DNA of 64,000 bases from Serratia liquefaciens ATCC 27592 (GTDB lineage: Bacteria > Pseudomonadota > Gammaproteobacteria > Enterobacterales > Enterobacteriaceae), in NCBI RefSeq assembly GCF_000422085.1, contig NC_021741.1, positions 2,790,001-2,854,000 on the forward strand, given 5' to 3'. The translations under genes and the position numbers were made by a program. Under the pieces are notes generated by a model that worked only from the letters and a program-made list of their open reading frames with translations, was not told where the DNA came from and ran no database searches. Shown here piece after piece: positions 47,124 through 55,911 of this stretch (position 1 is the first letter of the stretch; each line of letters opens with the position of its first letter).

Positions 47124-49016
47124 ATGATGAACACCTGCCCTGATATTGCCACATTGAGAAGCACCGTACCTACCCTTGCCGGTGAGCTGATCGCAGTAAC
47201 CGCCTATGATTCAAGCTGGAGCAGCAGTAACGGCCAACCTGCAGGTGGTGGCATCTTTGTCGCTAAAGCACAATCGACACCGGCAGACGACGGTGGCATG
47301 TTTATTCGCCCTAACTCGTCGTGGGTTTGGCTGCGTATATTGGAGGTGGCAGGTACAGTTTCACCTTATCTGTACGGTGCTAAAGGCGATGGTCTTGCTG
47401 ACGATACGGATGCGATCCAAAAAGCGCATGACTATGCCAGTTCGTTGGCCAGTGCCAGTGGCTCCCGCGTGTTGAAAAACGGCAACCTAATTTTTGGCAA
47501 TGGCCGTTTCAAGTGTACAAAGAAACTGATCTTTGACACCAAAACCGTCGATTATGATTTTTCCGGCGCATTGCTGGATTTCACGGATATGGCTCACGGC
47601 AGCCAAGATAAGCGTAATACCGCCATCGGATGGCAAAATGATGCCGGCTATGCTCAAGGCAATCTTAGTGTTAAAAATCTGCGTATGTTGGGTCCTGGGG
47701 CTGACACTTTTGTCGATGGGATGACATTTTCCACTTCGCTTTCGAAAAGTTACCCACGTAATTCTCTAACGTTCACCGGTGGTGGTCTTGAGGGGTTCGC
47801 CCATGGCCTGACAGGCACCACTAATTTCTATTTCCTACGCATGTATGCTTTTACCTTCAATCATTGCGACATCTGTTACTTCTTCCCAAACAACACTACA
47901 GACTCCGGTGAAGAGATGAACTTTCACAGCTGTGTCTTCGCGCAAAGTAACTGCGGCGTGAATCTTCAGGGAGGGTATAGCTATTTCTTCAACTGTTCCT
48001 TTGATTATATCTACGGAAAAAATGGGCAGCAGACATCGACGGACAGCCTGGGGAAATATATTCATATTGAAGGCGGACAGCACATTTTCCGCGATTGCCA
48101 CGTTGAAGGCTATGGCCCACAGAATTACATCGTCAACATTCCGGATAATAAAAGCTGCAAGGTTAACTTTATTGGCGGTCTGTTCACCTTTAAAGCAGGA
48201 GGTAGCCCATCTACCTATCCCACCACGAGTAATCCATTTTATTTTGGCAACCTGGCCCGTGTCGTGTTTGAGAAGGTCAATATTGGACAGATGCAGCAAG
48301 GTGGGGATGCGAACGTCAGCGGTTGGATTGATGGCGGCGGCTCGGCATCATTACATGATACTCAATTGCCTATTGCCTGGCCCTATTTGCTGACACAGGT
48401 TCGTACCGATAGCGGTATTCAGGACAACTGGCTCGACAGCACAACCTATACCAGTGGCACTGGCAATGAGAAATGGACCGAGGAGGTTTGGGTTCTTCCG
48501 CCAGGAGGGATTAACAGCGTGCGCAAATCTCGTTACGGCTGGGGAACCGCAAGCAGCACCAATTTTAGCCTCATCCGGCAGGCCGACTTTGTCTCACTGG
48601 GGCGTAACGTCTCCGCAGGCAGCGGCGTGTTTCAAGCCGTGTTAGGGACAATAAAGCTAAAAGGCTACGGCAGCGTCATTCATCATCTTCGCGCCAATAC
48701 TTTCGCTGGTGATGGACAAAGCTGCCAGGTAAAAATTGTATGGGCAAAACTGAACGAATTTGGTGCACAGCAAGATAAAGAGCCCCAAATACTGCTGCAG
48801 CAGACAGGTCACTCTTACACCTTTAATTTCAGTGGCGTTGAATCTGAACTGAAAACCGTGACTATACCTGGCCAAATGCAAGGTTACACCACTCAGCCGC
48901 CCAACTTTGAACGCGCCCCTGACTGGGCAACTCATGCTTTTCTACTGATTGATGTGTCAAAAATGAAAAGTAACTTCGACTTGCGCATCACCGATGTTTA
49001 TATGCGCCAGGTATAA
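47124..49016 (+). CDS. Orphan tailspike-like right-handed beta-helix protein
   Basis: 630 aa. Residues about 6-75 resemble the small N-terminal domain of phage tailspikes (IATLRSTVPTLAGELIAVTAYD, GGGIFVAK, DDGGMFIRP, WVWLRI). It is followed by the pectate-lyase-3 type YGAKGDGLADDTDAIQKAHDYA and a long repetitive helix. The C-terminal third is a beta-rich possible trimerisation domain. No signal peptide. No other phage gene is nearby, and base composition appears slightly lower in GC than the neighbours. A GAGG RBS precedes ATGATG. Enzyme activity (polysaccharide depolymerase) is inference. Confidence 0.82.
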   Translation: MMNTCPDIATLRSTVPTLAGELIAVTAYDSSWSSSNGQPAGGGIFVAKAQSTPADDGGMFIRPNSSWVWLRILEVAGTVSPYLYGAKGDGLADDTDAIQKAHDYASSLASASGSRVLKNGNLIFGNGRFKCTKKLIFDTKTVDYDFSGALLDFTDMAHGSQDKRNTAIGWQNDAGYAQGNLSVKNLRMLGPGADTFVDGMTFSTSLSKSYPRNSLTFTGGGLEGFAHGLTGTTNFYFLRMYAFTFNHCDICYFFPNNTTDSGEEMNFHSCVFAQSNCGVNLQGGYSYFFNCSFDYIYGKNGQQTSTDSLGKYIHIEGGQHIFRDCHVEGYGPQNYIVNIPDNKSCKVNFIGGLFTFKAGGSPSTYPTTSNPFYFGNLARVVFEKVNIGQMQQGGDANVSGWIDGGGSASLHDTQLPIAWPYLLTQVRTDSGIQDNWLDSTTYTSGTGNEKWTEEVWVLPPGGINSVRKSRYGWGTASSTNFSLIRQADFVSLGRNVSAGSGVFQAVLGTIKLKGYGSVIHHLRANTFAGDGQSCQVKIVWAKLNEFGAQQDKEPQILLQQTGHSYTFNFSGVESELKTVTIPGQMQGYTTQPPNFERAPDWATHAFLLIDVSKMKSNFDLRITDVYMRQV

Positions 49017-49035
49017 AGAATTTAACATTGACTAC

Positions 49036-49058
49036 AGCCGCGGAGGATCGCGGCTTTT
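49036..49058 (+). terminator. Tailspike-like gene terminator
   Basis: AGCCGCG/CGCGGCT stem with a 6-nt loop and T4, 17 bp after the stop. Confidence 0.75.
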
Positions 49059-49069
49059 CGTTGCGGACA

Positions 49070-49097
49070 AAAAAAAGCCAGCACGGAGTGGCTGGCT
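49070..49097 (-). terminator. Minus-strand terminator-like hairpin
   Basis: Stem AGCCAG/CTGGCT with a T-run on the minus strand; no minus-strand gene lies directly upstream of it. Confidence 0.5.
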
Positions 49098-49293
49098 AAA
49101 GGGTTCTTCGAGGGAATATCTTGTTCGATAAACATACTCTCTTCCCCATTTCATTCGCCATCTATCGGTGCGATAGGCACCGCCTGTACCGCTTATTTTT
49201 ACCACTGCATGGAAAACCTACAGCTGCGACCTACACTTAAGCCGTAGTCATGTTCGAACTTATCCATTCGTTCTCTACGTAAAAGGAATAGTG

Positions 49294-49557
49294 ATGAAAG
49301 CAACTAAATATCTGTTGGCTGTTCTGGTATTCGCCTCCTTCTCTTCCATGGCCGCCATTGAAATCACCAAGGAAGAAGCCGCAAAACACACCGAAATTGG
49401 CCCGGTGACCATCTCACAAGATGGCGATGATACCGTGGGCATCGATCACGCAAGATTGTCTAAAGCGGTCGATGAAAAAGGCGGGAAATACTATGTGATT
49501 ATCGGTCGCGAAGGGAAAACCTCCTTCGAAACCATCAATGCCGTGGCCTACAAATAA
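49294..49557 (+). CDS. BhsA/McbA-type DUF1471 small periplasmic protein
   Basis: 87 aa from the second of two adjacent start codons (AAGGA RBS 6 nt upstream). Signal peptide ending SSMAAIEIT; DUF1471 core EIGPVTISQDGDDTVGIDHARLSKAVDEKGGKYYVI. The family (YhcN, BhsA, McbA, YdgH relatives) is induced by stress and affects biofilm and envelope traits. Monocistronic; ends at an 11-bp perfect hairpin ATTAACGCGGC/GCCGCGTTAAT (49580-49611). Confidence 0.9.
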   Translation: MKATKYLLAVLVFASFSSMAAIEITKEEAAKHTEIGPVTISQDGDDTVGIDHARLSKAVDEKGGKYYVIIGREGKTSFETINAVAYK

Positions 49558-49579
49558 CGCCTGAAGACTCAAATGGCGT

Positions 49580-49611
49580 ATTAACGCGGCGGTGACTCGG
49601 GCCGCGTTAAT
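49580..49611. terminator. Hairpin between convergent genes
   Basis: Perfect 11-bp stem, 10-nt loop, no T-run; between the DUF1471 gene and the TetR gene. Confidence 0.5.
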
Positions 49612-49630
49612 CCTGATCCACTAATAATCT

Positions 49631-50185
49631 TCAGCGACTCTGCACATTTTGCAAAATCAATGTCTGCATATCCGCAAACATGGCATCCCACTCCGCCGGA
49701 TCAATCTCCATCAAGCCAAAGTAGCGCAGCATAAATGCTCCTTCGGTGGCCAAAAACGCCAACCGCGCACGCTTGCCTTCCTCAGTGGTTAAATCCAGTC
49801 CGGCAATCCGGCTGCGGTACCATTCACGCGTACTGTCCAGATGCTCCGGGGTTTGGATCAGGGTCGCCATCAGCCCGGCAGCCTTGGCGCTGGAGGCCTG
49901 ATCGGAGCTTCGGGTTGCCTGCAGATGCGCTTGCACACTCGTCGTGGCCGAGGGGTTTTCGCCGGCAATCTCATCGAATACTCGTTCATAGGCTTTACCC
50001 CAGCGATCGAACATCGCATCGATCATCGCGTCTTTGCTGCCAAAGCAATATTGCACGCCACCTTTTGAAATCCCCATCGCTCTGGCAACAGAATCAATGG
50101 TCAGCCCGGCGGCACCCTGCGTGGCGACAATCTCTTCCGCCACGTCCAGAACCTTGTCACGATCGATGCTGCGTTGACGTCCCAT
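49631..50185 (-). CDS. smvR: TetR-family repressor, SmvR-like
   Basis: 184 aa. The N-terminal HTH MGRQRSIDRDKVLDVAEEIV...GVQYCFGSKDAMID closely recalls SmvR, the local repressor of the SmvA efflux pump. The C-terminal ligand domain is all helical. It is divergent from the MFS pump across a 125-bp region with the palindrome CATACGTATG, its likely operator. Confidence 0.85.
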   Translation of the reverse strand: MGRQRSIDRDKVLDVAEEIVATQGAAGLTIDSVARAMGISKGGVQYCFGSKDAMIDAMFDRWGKAYERVFDEIAGENPSATTSVQAHLQATRSSDQASSAKAAGLMATLIQTPEHLDSTREWYRSRIAGLDLTTEEGKRARLAFLATEGAFMLRYFGLMEIDPAEWDAMFADMQTLILQNVQSR

Positions 50186-50206
50186 TGAGAAACCCTCTTT
50201 TCAATA

Positions 50207-50216
50207 CATACGTATG
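50207..50216. promoter_or_regulatory. Palindromic operator candidate
   Basis: CATACGTATG, a perfect 10-bp palindrome with outer ATA/GAT partial symmetry, between the TetR gene and the pump gene. Confidence 0.5.
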
Positions 50217-50310
50217 GATATATATTACGCCAGTATACCACCCGGCAATCCTGAGTGGTGACGATCTTATAGCTACGCCCCCGCGTAGCTTGTTTTTTTG
50301 GAATAATATT

Positions 50311-51783
50311 ATGCACGTAAACAACCGCTGGTTGATCCTGGCAATGATTTCCAGCGCGCTATTTTTGATTATTATCGACATGACGGTACTTTACACCGCT
50401 TTGCCACGGCTGACCCTGGCGCTGGATGCCAGCGCTTCGCAAAAATTATGGATCGTAAATGCCTATCCACTGGTGGTAGCGGGTTTACTGCCTGGTGCAG
50501 GCATGTTGAGCGATCGCATTGGTCATAAACGATTGTTTATAGCCGGGTTGCCGGTGTTTGCCGTCGCCTCGCTTTGCGCGGCCTTTTCCCCGTCGGCCGA
50601 ATGGCTGATCGCCGCCCGGGTATTCCTTGCGGTAGGTGCCGCGATGATGATGCCGGCTACCCTTTCCATTGTCCGTCATGTCTTTACTGATGAGCGTGAA
50701 CGCGCCTTGGCCATAGGCATCTGGGCAGCGGTGGCCTCTGGCGGCGCGGCTATTGGACCGGTGGTTGGCGGCGTGCTGCTGGAATATTTCTGGTGGGGCT
50801 CGGTGTTTTTGATCAACGTCCCTGTGGTGTTGGCAGTACTGCCGTTTGCATGGCGTTTGATTCCACACTGCGGCGGCGAAAACAAAAGCCCTTACGATAT
50901 CATCGGCTCGGTACAGATCATGGCCGGTCTGGTTGGTTGTATCTATGCGTTAAAGGAACTAAGCAAAGCGGCACCCTCCTTTACCGCGTTGGCGATTGCC
51001 GCCGCGATCGGCGTTGTCTCGCTCTGGCTGTTTGTTCGCCGCCAACGGCGGGCACGCTATCCGATGATCGACTTCTCGTTGTTCCAGAATCGGCTGTTTG
51101 CCGGTGGCGTCGGGGTAGCGTTAGTGTCGATGATTGCGTTAGTCGGCGTAGAGCTGGTACTGACTCAGCGGCTGCAGCTGGTGCTTGAACTTACCCCATT
51201 GCAGGCCGCGCTGTTTATTCTGCCGATCCCGCTGGCGTCAGCGCTGGCAGGCCCGTTAACCGGCTTACTGCTGCCGCGCTTCGGTGAGCGCAGCATGATA
51301 CTCGGCGGATTTACTCTGACCGGCTTGGGTATCGCAGGCCTGGCTCTGCTTTACCAAAGCAGCCTGGTATTGCAGCTGATTTGCCTGTTCATCGCCGGTT
51401 TTGGTCTTGGCGGCGTGATCACCGCAGCCTCCACCGCCATCATGCTTAACGCGCCGGAAGAGAAGTCAGGTATGGCAGCGTCGATCGAAGACGTTTCCTA
51501 TGAACTGGGCGGGGTTCTGGGCATCACCTTGCTTGGCGGATTGATGACCGCCATCTATAGCCACAGCCTGGCTCTGCCTGATAGCCTGCAGGTAAGTGAT
51601 ATCGCCTACGACAGCATCGATGAGGCGTTGAGGCTGGCCGCCAATCTGGCAGCCGATCAGGCTGAACAGCTTAAACAGCTGGCGCGCCTGGCATTCGACC
51701 GCGCATTTATCGTCGTGCTGATTGCAGCCGCTACGCTGATGGCACTGGGCGCCGGCGTGGCAAAAATGGCATTGCGCAAGTAA
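50311..51783 (+). CDS. smvA: SmvA-like MFS efflux pump (14-TMS DHA2 type)
   Basis: 490 aa from MHVNNRWLILAMI. D-rich first helix DMTVLYTALP, loop DRIGHKRLFI, motif GVWAAV-like GIWAAVASGGAAIGPVVGG and about 14 hydrophobic segments. SmvA exports quaternary ammonium compounds, methyl viologen and bisbiguanides in Salmonella and Klebsiella. Longer in-frame starts overlap the TetR gene and lack support. Paired with the SmvR-like gene. Confidence 0.88.
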   Translation: MHVNNRWLILAMISSALFLIIIDMTVLYTALPRLTLALDASASQKLWIVNAYPLVVAGLLPGAGMLSDRIGHKRLFIAGLPVFAVASLCAAFSPSAEWLIAARVFLAVGAAMMMPATLSIVRHVFTDERERALAIGIWAAVASGGAAIGPVVGGVLLEYFWWGSVFLINVPVVLAVLPFAWRLIPHCGGENKSPYDIIGSVQIMAGLVGCIYALKELSKAAPSFTALAIAAAIGVVSLWLFVRRQRRARYPMIDFSLFQNRLFAGGVGVALVSMIALVGVELVLTQRLQLVLELTPLQAALFILPIPLASALAGPLTGLLLPRFGERSMILGGFTLTGLGIAGLALLYQSSLVLQLICLFIAGFGLGGVITAASTAIMLNAPEEKSGMAASIEDVSYELGGVLGITLLGGLMTAIYSHSLALPDSLQVSDIAYDSIDEALRLAANLAADQAEQLKQLARLAFDRAFIVVLIAAATLMALGAGVAKMALRK

Positions 51784-51845
51784 TGGTCGAAAGCTGCTGT
51801 TGTTGTTAACGCATTCTGCTTAAACTGATTTGGCAATTTGCTTCG

Positions 51846-51916
51846 CGGATTTATCGATATTGGTTTTGACGATTGCATTGATGCTTTTGAACGTCTTTAA
51901 CCCTGCGATAAATCCG
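51846..51916. repeat. Long-armed inverted repeat after the pump gene
   Basis: CGGATTTATCG (51846-51856) and its exact reverse complement CGATAAATCCG (51906-51916), 49 bp apart, in the smvA-dps gap. Confidence 0.5.
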
Positions 51917-51979
51917 GTTACTGTGTTTGTTATGGATATTGTGTAAATCATCGAATCAAATAATCAGGAGAAGATTATT

Positions 51980-52471
51980 ATGGCAACGACGAAGAAAGCA
52001 GCAAAAAACCATATCGGCCTGGACAGCAAACAATCGGCAAAACTCTCGGAAGCCTTGAATGCGCTGCTGGCGAATTATCAGGTGCTGTATATGAACGTAC
52101 GCGGCTACCACTGGAACATTTCAGGCCCGCACTTCTTCGAGCTGCACGTCAAATTTGAAGAAACCTATAACGACCTGCTGACCAAAGTCGATGAATTGGC
52201 AGAGCGTATTTTGACCCTGGGTTCACAACCGCGTCATGCTTTTAGCGATTACCTGAAAACTTCCGACATCAAGGAAGACACCAACGTCACCGACGATAAA
52301 GGCACGCTAAGCGGTTTGTTGCACGGCTATTCGGTGCTGCTGCAACAGCAGCGTGAACTGCTGACGCTGGCCGCCGATGCCGGTGATGAAGGGACTGCTT
52401 CCCTGATGAGCGACTACATCAAAGAGCAGGAAAAACAGGTGTGGATGCTTAACGCCTATCTGGGTAAATAA
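51980..52471 (+). CDS. Dps-family DNA-binding ferritin
   Basis: 163 aa. A lysine-rich N-terminal tail (MATTKKAAKNHIG) precedes the four-helix bundle. The ferroxidase site residues are in MNVRGYHWNISGPHFFELHVKFEETY (H, H, E, E pattern). It stores iron and protects DNA from peroxides as a dodecamer. Its GGAGAA RBS is good. Ends with a terminator. The genome may also carry the main dps elsewhere. Confidence 0.92.
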   Translation: MATTKKAAKNHIGLDSKQSAKLSEALNALLANYQVLYMNVRGYHWNISGPHFFELHVKFEETYNDLLTKVDELAERILTLGSQPRHAFSDYLKTSDIKEDTNVTDDKGTLSGLLHGYSVLLQQQRELLTLAADAGDEGTASLMSDYIKEQEKQVWMLNAYLGK

Positions 52472-52489
52472 CCCCCAGTCTCCGCTAAC

Positions 52490-52515
52490 AAAACAGTCCC
52501 CTCAGGGACTGTTTT
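52490..52515 (+). terminator. Terminator after the Dps gene
   Basis: AAAACAGTCC/GGACTGTTTT-type stem with a T-rich tail. Confidence 0.85.
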
Positions 52516-52519
52516 CGTT

Positions 52520-52696
52520 TTACCACTCGTATGACACCACAAACAGCAACGAACGTCGGTGCTGATCGTCCAGGCGACGCCGCACCCGAATGATATGCCG
52601 ATTGCTGCATGACTGGCGTTCCAACCAGCGATGCCTGCGGCGCTGGCTCTGCCGCAACATCCGCCAGCGGCCCACTTCGTTTCTACTGCGTCTCAT
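52520..52696 (-). CDS. yciY: YciY, small basic protein
   Basis: 58 aa from MRRSRNEVGRWRMLRQ. It matches the E. coli YciY pattern (RSR.EVGRWRM.RQ..RR..RWLE.QS) and ends RRSLLFVV. Highly arginine-rich; function unknown. It is divergent from clsA as in E. coli. A start five codons upstream is possible but not supported by relatives. Confidence 0.85.
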   Translation of the reverse strand: MRRSRNEVGRWRMLRQSQRRRHRWLERQSCSNRHIIRVRRRLDDQHRRSLLFVVSYEW

Positions 52697-52949
52697 CGTT
52701 TCGTTACTCATTCGTCAAAAGCCAACGGCGGGCATTATAGCCCTTTCACCGTGCGATCCAAGCCACAGTTTTTCGTATTTTACTCTGGCCCGACAACGCT
52801 GCAGTTAGCCCAAAATGTCCTTTTCGTTTACAGCAAGTGCCTTAAGACAATCATATTTTTGCAACATAAGCGCGGAGAAAAGGTTTCCCCTTTACCATTC
52901 TGTGCGTACACTCATCGTTGGTGGTTTGCGAACGGGATTTTTCGCCTTT

Positions 52950-54410
52950 ATGACAACATTTTATACCGTAATCAGTTGGCTCATGGTGTTTGGTTACTGG
53001 CTGCTTATCGCCGGTGTGACCCTGCGTATTCTGATGAAACGCCGTGCCGTACCGTCAGCGATGGCCTGGCTGCTGGTTATCTACATTCTGCCGCTGTTCG
53101 GTATTGTGGCTTATTTATCTTTTGGCGAATTGCATCTGGGCAAACGCCGGGCCGAACGCGCCAAGGCCATGTGGCCCTCTACCGCACGCTGGCTGAGCGA
53201 ATTAAAAGAGAGCCAGCGGATCTTCGCTACGGAGTACAGCGAGGTTGCCAGACCGCTGTTCCAACTTTGCGATCGCCGTCAGGGCATTGATGGTGTCAAA
53301 GGCAACCAACTTCAGCTGCTGACCACGACGGATTCAACGCTGGAAGCGCTTATCCGCGATATTGAGCTGGCTCGCCATAATATAGAGATGGTGTTTTATA
53401 TCTGGCAGCCGGGCGGATTGGTGGATCAGGTCGCCGAGTCGCTGATGGCCGCTGCGCGCCGGGGCGTACACTGCCGCCTGATGCTGGATTCTGCCGGTAG
53501 CCTGCAATTCTTCCGCAGTCCCTATCCCGGCATGATGCGTAATGCCGGTATCGAAGTCGTGGAAGCACTCAAGGTCAACCTGTTCCGTGTGTTCCTTCGT
53601 CGAATGGATTTGCGTCAACACCGTAAAGTGGTACTTATCGACAACTATATTGCCTACACCGGCAGCATGAACATGGTGGACCCGCGCTATTTCAAACAGG
53701 ATGCCGGCGTCGGCCAATGGATCGATTTGATGGCACGCATGGAGGGCCCGGTCGCCAGCACCATGGGGATCGTTTATGCCTGTGATTGGGAGATTGAAAC
53801 CGGTAAACGCATCCTGCCGCCGCCGCCGGACGTCAATATCATGCCGTTCGAACAGGAAAGCGGCCACACGATCCAGGTTATCGCCTCCGGCCCCGGCTTC
53901 CCTGAAGAGATGATCCACCAGGCGCTGCTGACGGCCGTTTACTCTGCGCGCGAACAGCTGATCATGACCACGCCTTACTTTGTGCCAAGCGACGACCTGC
54001 TGCATGCTATCTGCACCGCTGCCCTGCGCGGGGTGGAAGTCAGCATTATTGTCCCACGCGACAACGACTCGACGATGGTACGCTGGGCCAGCCGCTCCTT
54101 CTTCTCCGAACTGCTGGAAGCGGGCGTGCGGATTTATCAGTTCGAAGGCGGTCTGCTGCATACCAAGAGCGTGTTGGTCGACGGTCAGCTCAGCCTGGTG
54201 GGTACGGTGAACCTGGACATGCGCAGCCTGTGGCTGAACTTCGAAATCACGCTGGTGATCGACGATGACGGTTTCGGCAGCGATCTGGCCTGTGTACAGG
54301 ATGATTATATTGCCCGATCGCAGTTGCTGAACGCACAGGAGTGGCAGAAACGGCCGTTCTGGCATCGGATTGTCGAGCGCCTGTTCTACTTTTTCAGCCC
54401 GCTGCTATAA
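52950..54410 (+). CDS. clsA: ClsA, cardiolipin synthase A
   Basis: 486 aa, the same as E. coli ClsA. Two N-terminal membrane segments (about residues 3-24 and 39-60) and two PLD HKD motifs: [20 protein letters not shown] and [19 protein letters not shown]. Condenses two phosphatidylglycerols to cardiolipin. The start [11 protein letters not shown] aligns with E. coli; the upstream in-frame extension is non-coding leader. Confidence 0.97.
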   Translation: MTTFYTVISWLMVFGYWLLIAGVTLRILMKRRAVPSAMAWLLVIYILPLFGIVAYLSFGELHLGKRRAERAKAMWPSTARWLSELKESQRIFATEYSEVARPLFQLCDRRQGIDGVKGNQLQLLTTTDSTLEALIRDIELARHNIEMVFYIWQPGGLVDQVAESLMAAARRGVHCRLMLDSAGSLQFFRSPYPGMMRNAGIEVVEALKVNLFRVFLRRMDLRQHRKVVLIDNYIAYTGSMNMVDPRYFKQDAGVGQWIDLMARMEGPVASTMGIVYACDWEIETGKRILPPPPDVNIMPFEQESGHTIQVIASGPGFPEEMIHQALLTAVYSAREQLIMTTPYFVPSDDLLHAICTAALRGVEVSIIVPRDNDSTMVRWASRSFFSELLEAGVRIYQFEGGLLHTKSVLVDGQLSLVGTVNLDMRSLWLNFEITLVIDDDGFGSDLACVQDDYIARSQLLNAQEWQKRPFWHRIVERLFYFFSPLL

Positions 54411-54466
54411 ATGCCGTGGCGGGCATGGTTTAATAACGCCAAATCATTTGTGATCAGGATTTAATT

Positions 54467-54790
54467 ATGGATTTGAATAACCGCCTTACTGAAGACGAAA
54501 CGCTGGAACAGGCTTACGACATCTTTCTGGAACTGGCCGGCGACAATCTGGATCCGGCGGATATTCTGCTGTTCAATCTGCAGTTTGAGGAGCGCGGTGG
54601 CGCAGAACTGTATGACCCTGCGGAAGACTGGTCGGAACATGTGGATTTTGACCTGAACCCGGATTTCTTTGCCGAGGTAGTGATTGGTCTGGCAGACAGC
54701 GATGGCGAGCCAATCAATGACGTTTTTGCCCGCGTGCTGCTGTGCCGCGAGAAAGACCACAAGCTTTGCCACATCCTGTGGAAAGAGTAA
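54467..54790 (+). CDS. yciU: YciU, DUF440 acidic DNA-mimic-like protein
   Basis: 107 aa, strongly acidic. [33 protein letters not shown] is typical. Its Haemophilus relative HI1450 has a fold resembling a double-stranded-DNA mimic; the cellular role is unproven. It follows clsA, as in E. coli, and ends before a strong hairpin. Confidence 0.95.
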   Translation: MDLNNRLTEDETLEQAYDIFLELAGDNLDPADILLFNLQFEERGGAELYDPAEDWSEHVDFDLNPDFFAEVVIGLADSDGEPINDVFARVLLCREKDHKLCHILWKE

Positions 54791-54807
54791 CCTTCTGATG
54801 TTCATAT

Positions 54808-54838
54808 AACCCTGTCGGTCATCGCGACCGGCAGGGTT
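54808..54838. terminator. Hairpin yciU / DeoR gene
   Basis: AACCCTGTCGGTC pairs with GACCGGCAGGGTT (one G-U); between convergent genes. Confidence 0.65.
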
Positions 54839-54849
54839 GCTTACCCTCC

Positions 54850-55626
54850 TCAGGCCACAATCACCTGAAGATTCGCCGGGAAAACCAAGTTCTTCAGTTT
54901 CTTCTCCGGATCGCTGGTCACCAACCACGAGATATCTTTTAACTCTGCCACCAGCCCTGTCGCATGGTTATTCAACTTGTGCCCATCGGCAAGGACAATG
55001 GTTTTGTTGCTGTTTTTGATCATCTGACGGGCAATGGCGGCCTCGTTCAAATCCTGATCCATCACCCCTGCCTTTGGGCTCACCGCCCCGGCACCGATGA
55101 CCGCGTAATCCGCATAGAAAGCGCTGATCCCCTGCAATGCCACCGGGCCAATGCACTCCATTTTCGACAGGCCAAATTGGCCACCAATCAGGATCAGGTT
55201 AATCGTTGAATTGTCATGGAACAGATTGGCGATCACCGGAGAATTGGTGATGACGGTAAGCTGATTAATACCGGCAATCTGCTTGGCAAACTCCAGCGTC
55301 GTAGTCCCGAAGTCGATAAACAGCGAGTCCCCGGGCTTGATCAATTCGGCCGCCTTAATGGCAATGGCCTTTTTGTCGTCTTCAGCCAATTTGGCCCGCT
55401 GATTAAATTCCAGCTCAAACCCAAACTGAGCGATAACCGCCCCACCATGGATTTTCTTGATGTGTTTCAGCTCTTCAAGCTTATTCAGATCTCTGCGAAT
55501 GGTTTCCTGAGAAACATTAAAGTCATCAGCCAATTCATTGACGAACACCTGCCCACTATTTTTCAACTTATCGAGAATGATGTTCCTTCGTTCTAATGCG
55601 TTTGAGTAATCCATCTTCTGATCCAT
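54850..55626 (-). CDS. DeoR-family regulator of the kinase/permease locus
   Basis: 258 aa. The N-terminal HTH NALERRNIILDKLKNSGQVFVNELADDFNVSQETIRRDLNKLE and the sugar-phosphate-sensing C-terminus with DSLFIDFGTTTLEFA are characteristic. It is divergent from the FGGY kinase gene. Regulators of this type respond to phosphorylated sugars, which the kinase would produce. Presumed target: the TGTGGTTT repeats seen at this and at the downstream promoter. Confidence 0.92.
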   Translation of the reverse strand: MDQKMDYSNALERRNIILDKLKNSGQVFVNELADDFNVSQETIRRDLNKLEELKHIKKIHGGAVIAQFGFELEFNQRAKLAEDDKKAIAIKAAELIKPGDSLFIDFGTTTLEFAKQIAGINQLTVITNSPVIANLFHDNSTINLILIGGQFGLSKMECIGPVALQGISAFYADYAVIGAGAVSPKAGVMDQDLNEAAIARQMIKNSNKTIVLADGHKLNNHATGLVAELKDISWLVTSDPEKKLKNLVFPANLQVIVA

Positions 55627-55744
55627 TATGCTGTTTTTAACATTATAAAAAGTGTGGGTTTGCAGGGCGTTTTATTGCTTGGTCGACAATTGTTTACCAA
55701 CTCCTCACGTGAAGCAACTGCCCATTTCACTTTTCACAGGGCTA

Positions 55745-55763
55745 AAACCACAGCATAACCACA
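55745..55763 (+). promoter_or_regulatory. Paired regulator motifs in the kinase promoter
   Basis: AAACCACA (55745-55752) and the near copy TAACCACA (55756-55763). A further AAACCACA lies at 55882-55889. The same motif recurs three times upstream of the FAD oxidoreductase operon. Confidence 0.5.
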
Positions 55764-55911
55764 CTGCCAGAAGCCAAAACCAAGATATTGGTCACAATTA
55801 AATCGAAAATTGTGAGTTTGATGTTGATTTAATGTGTAGTGATGATACTAAATAATATAAACGGGCACAATGACAACATATAAACCACAAAATAGACCTG
55901 AGGGCTTTATG

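Noticed and set aside
49735-50310. Long N-terminal extension of the MFS pump frame
   Set aside because: It overlaps the TetR gene antisense and has no pump-like residues.
53334-54365. 343-aa frame antisense to clsA
   Set aside because: Shadow of clsA with low-complexity, His/Gln-rich translation.
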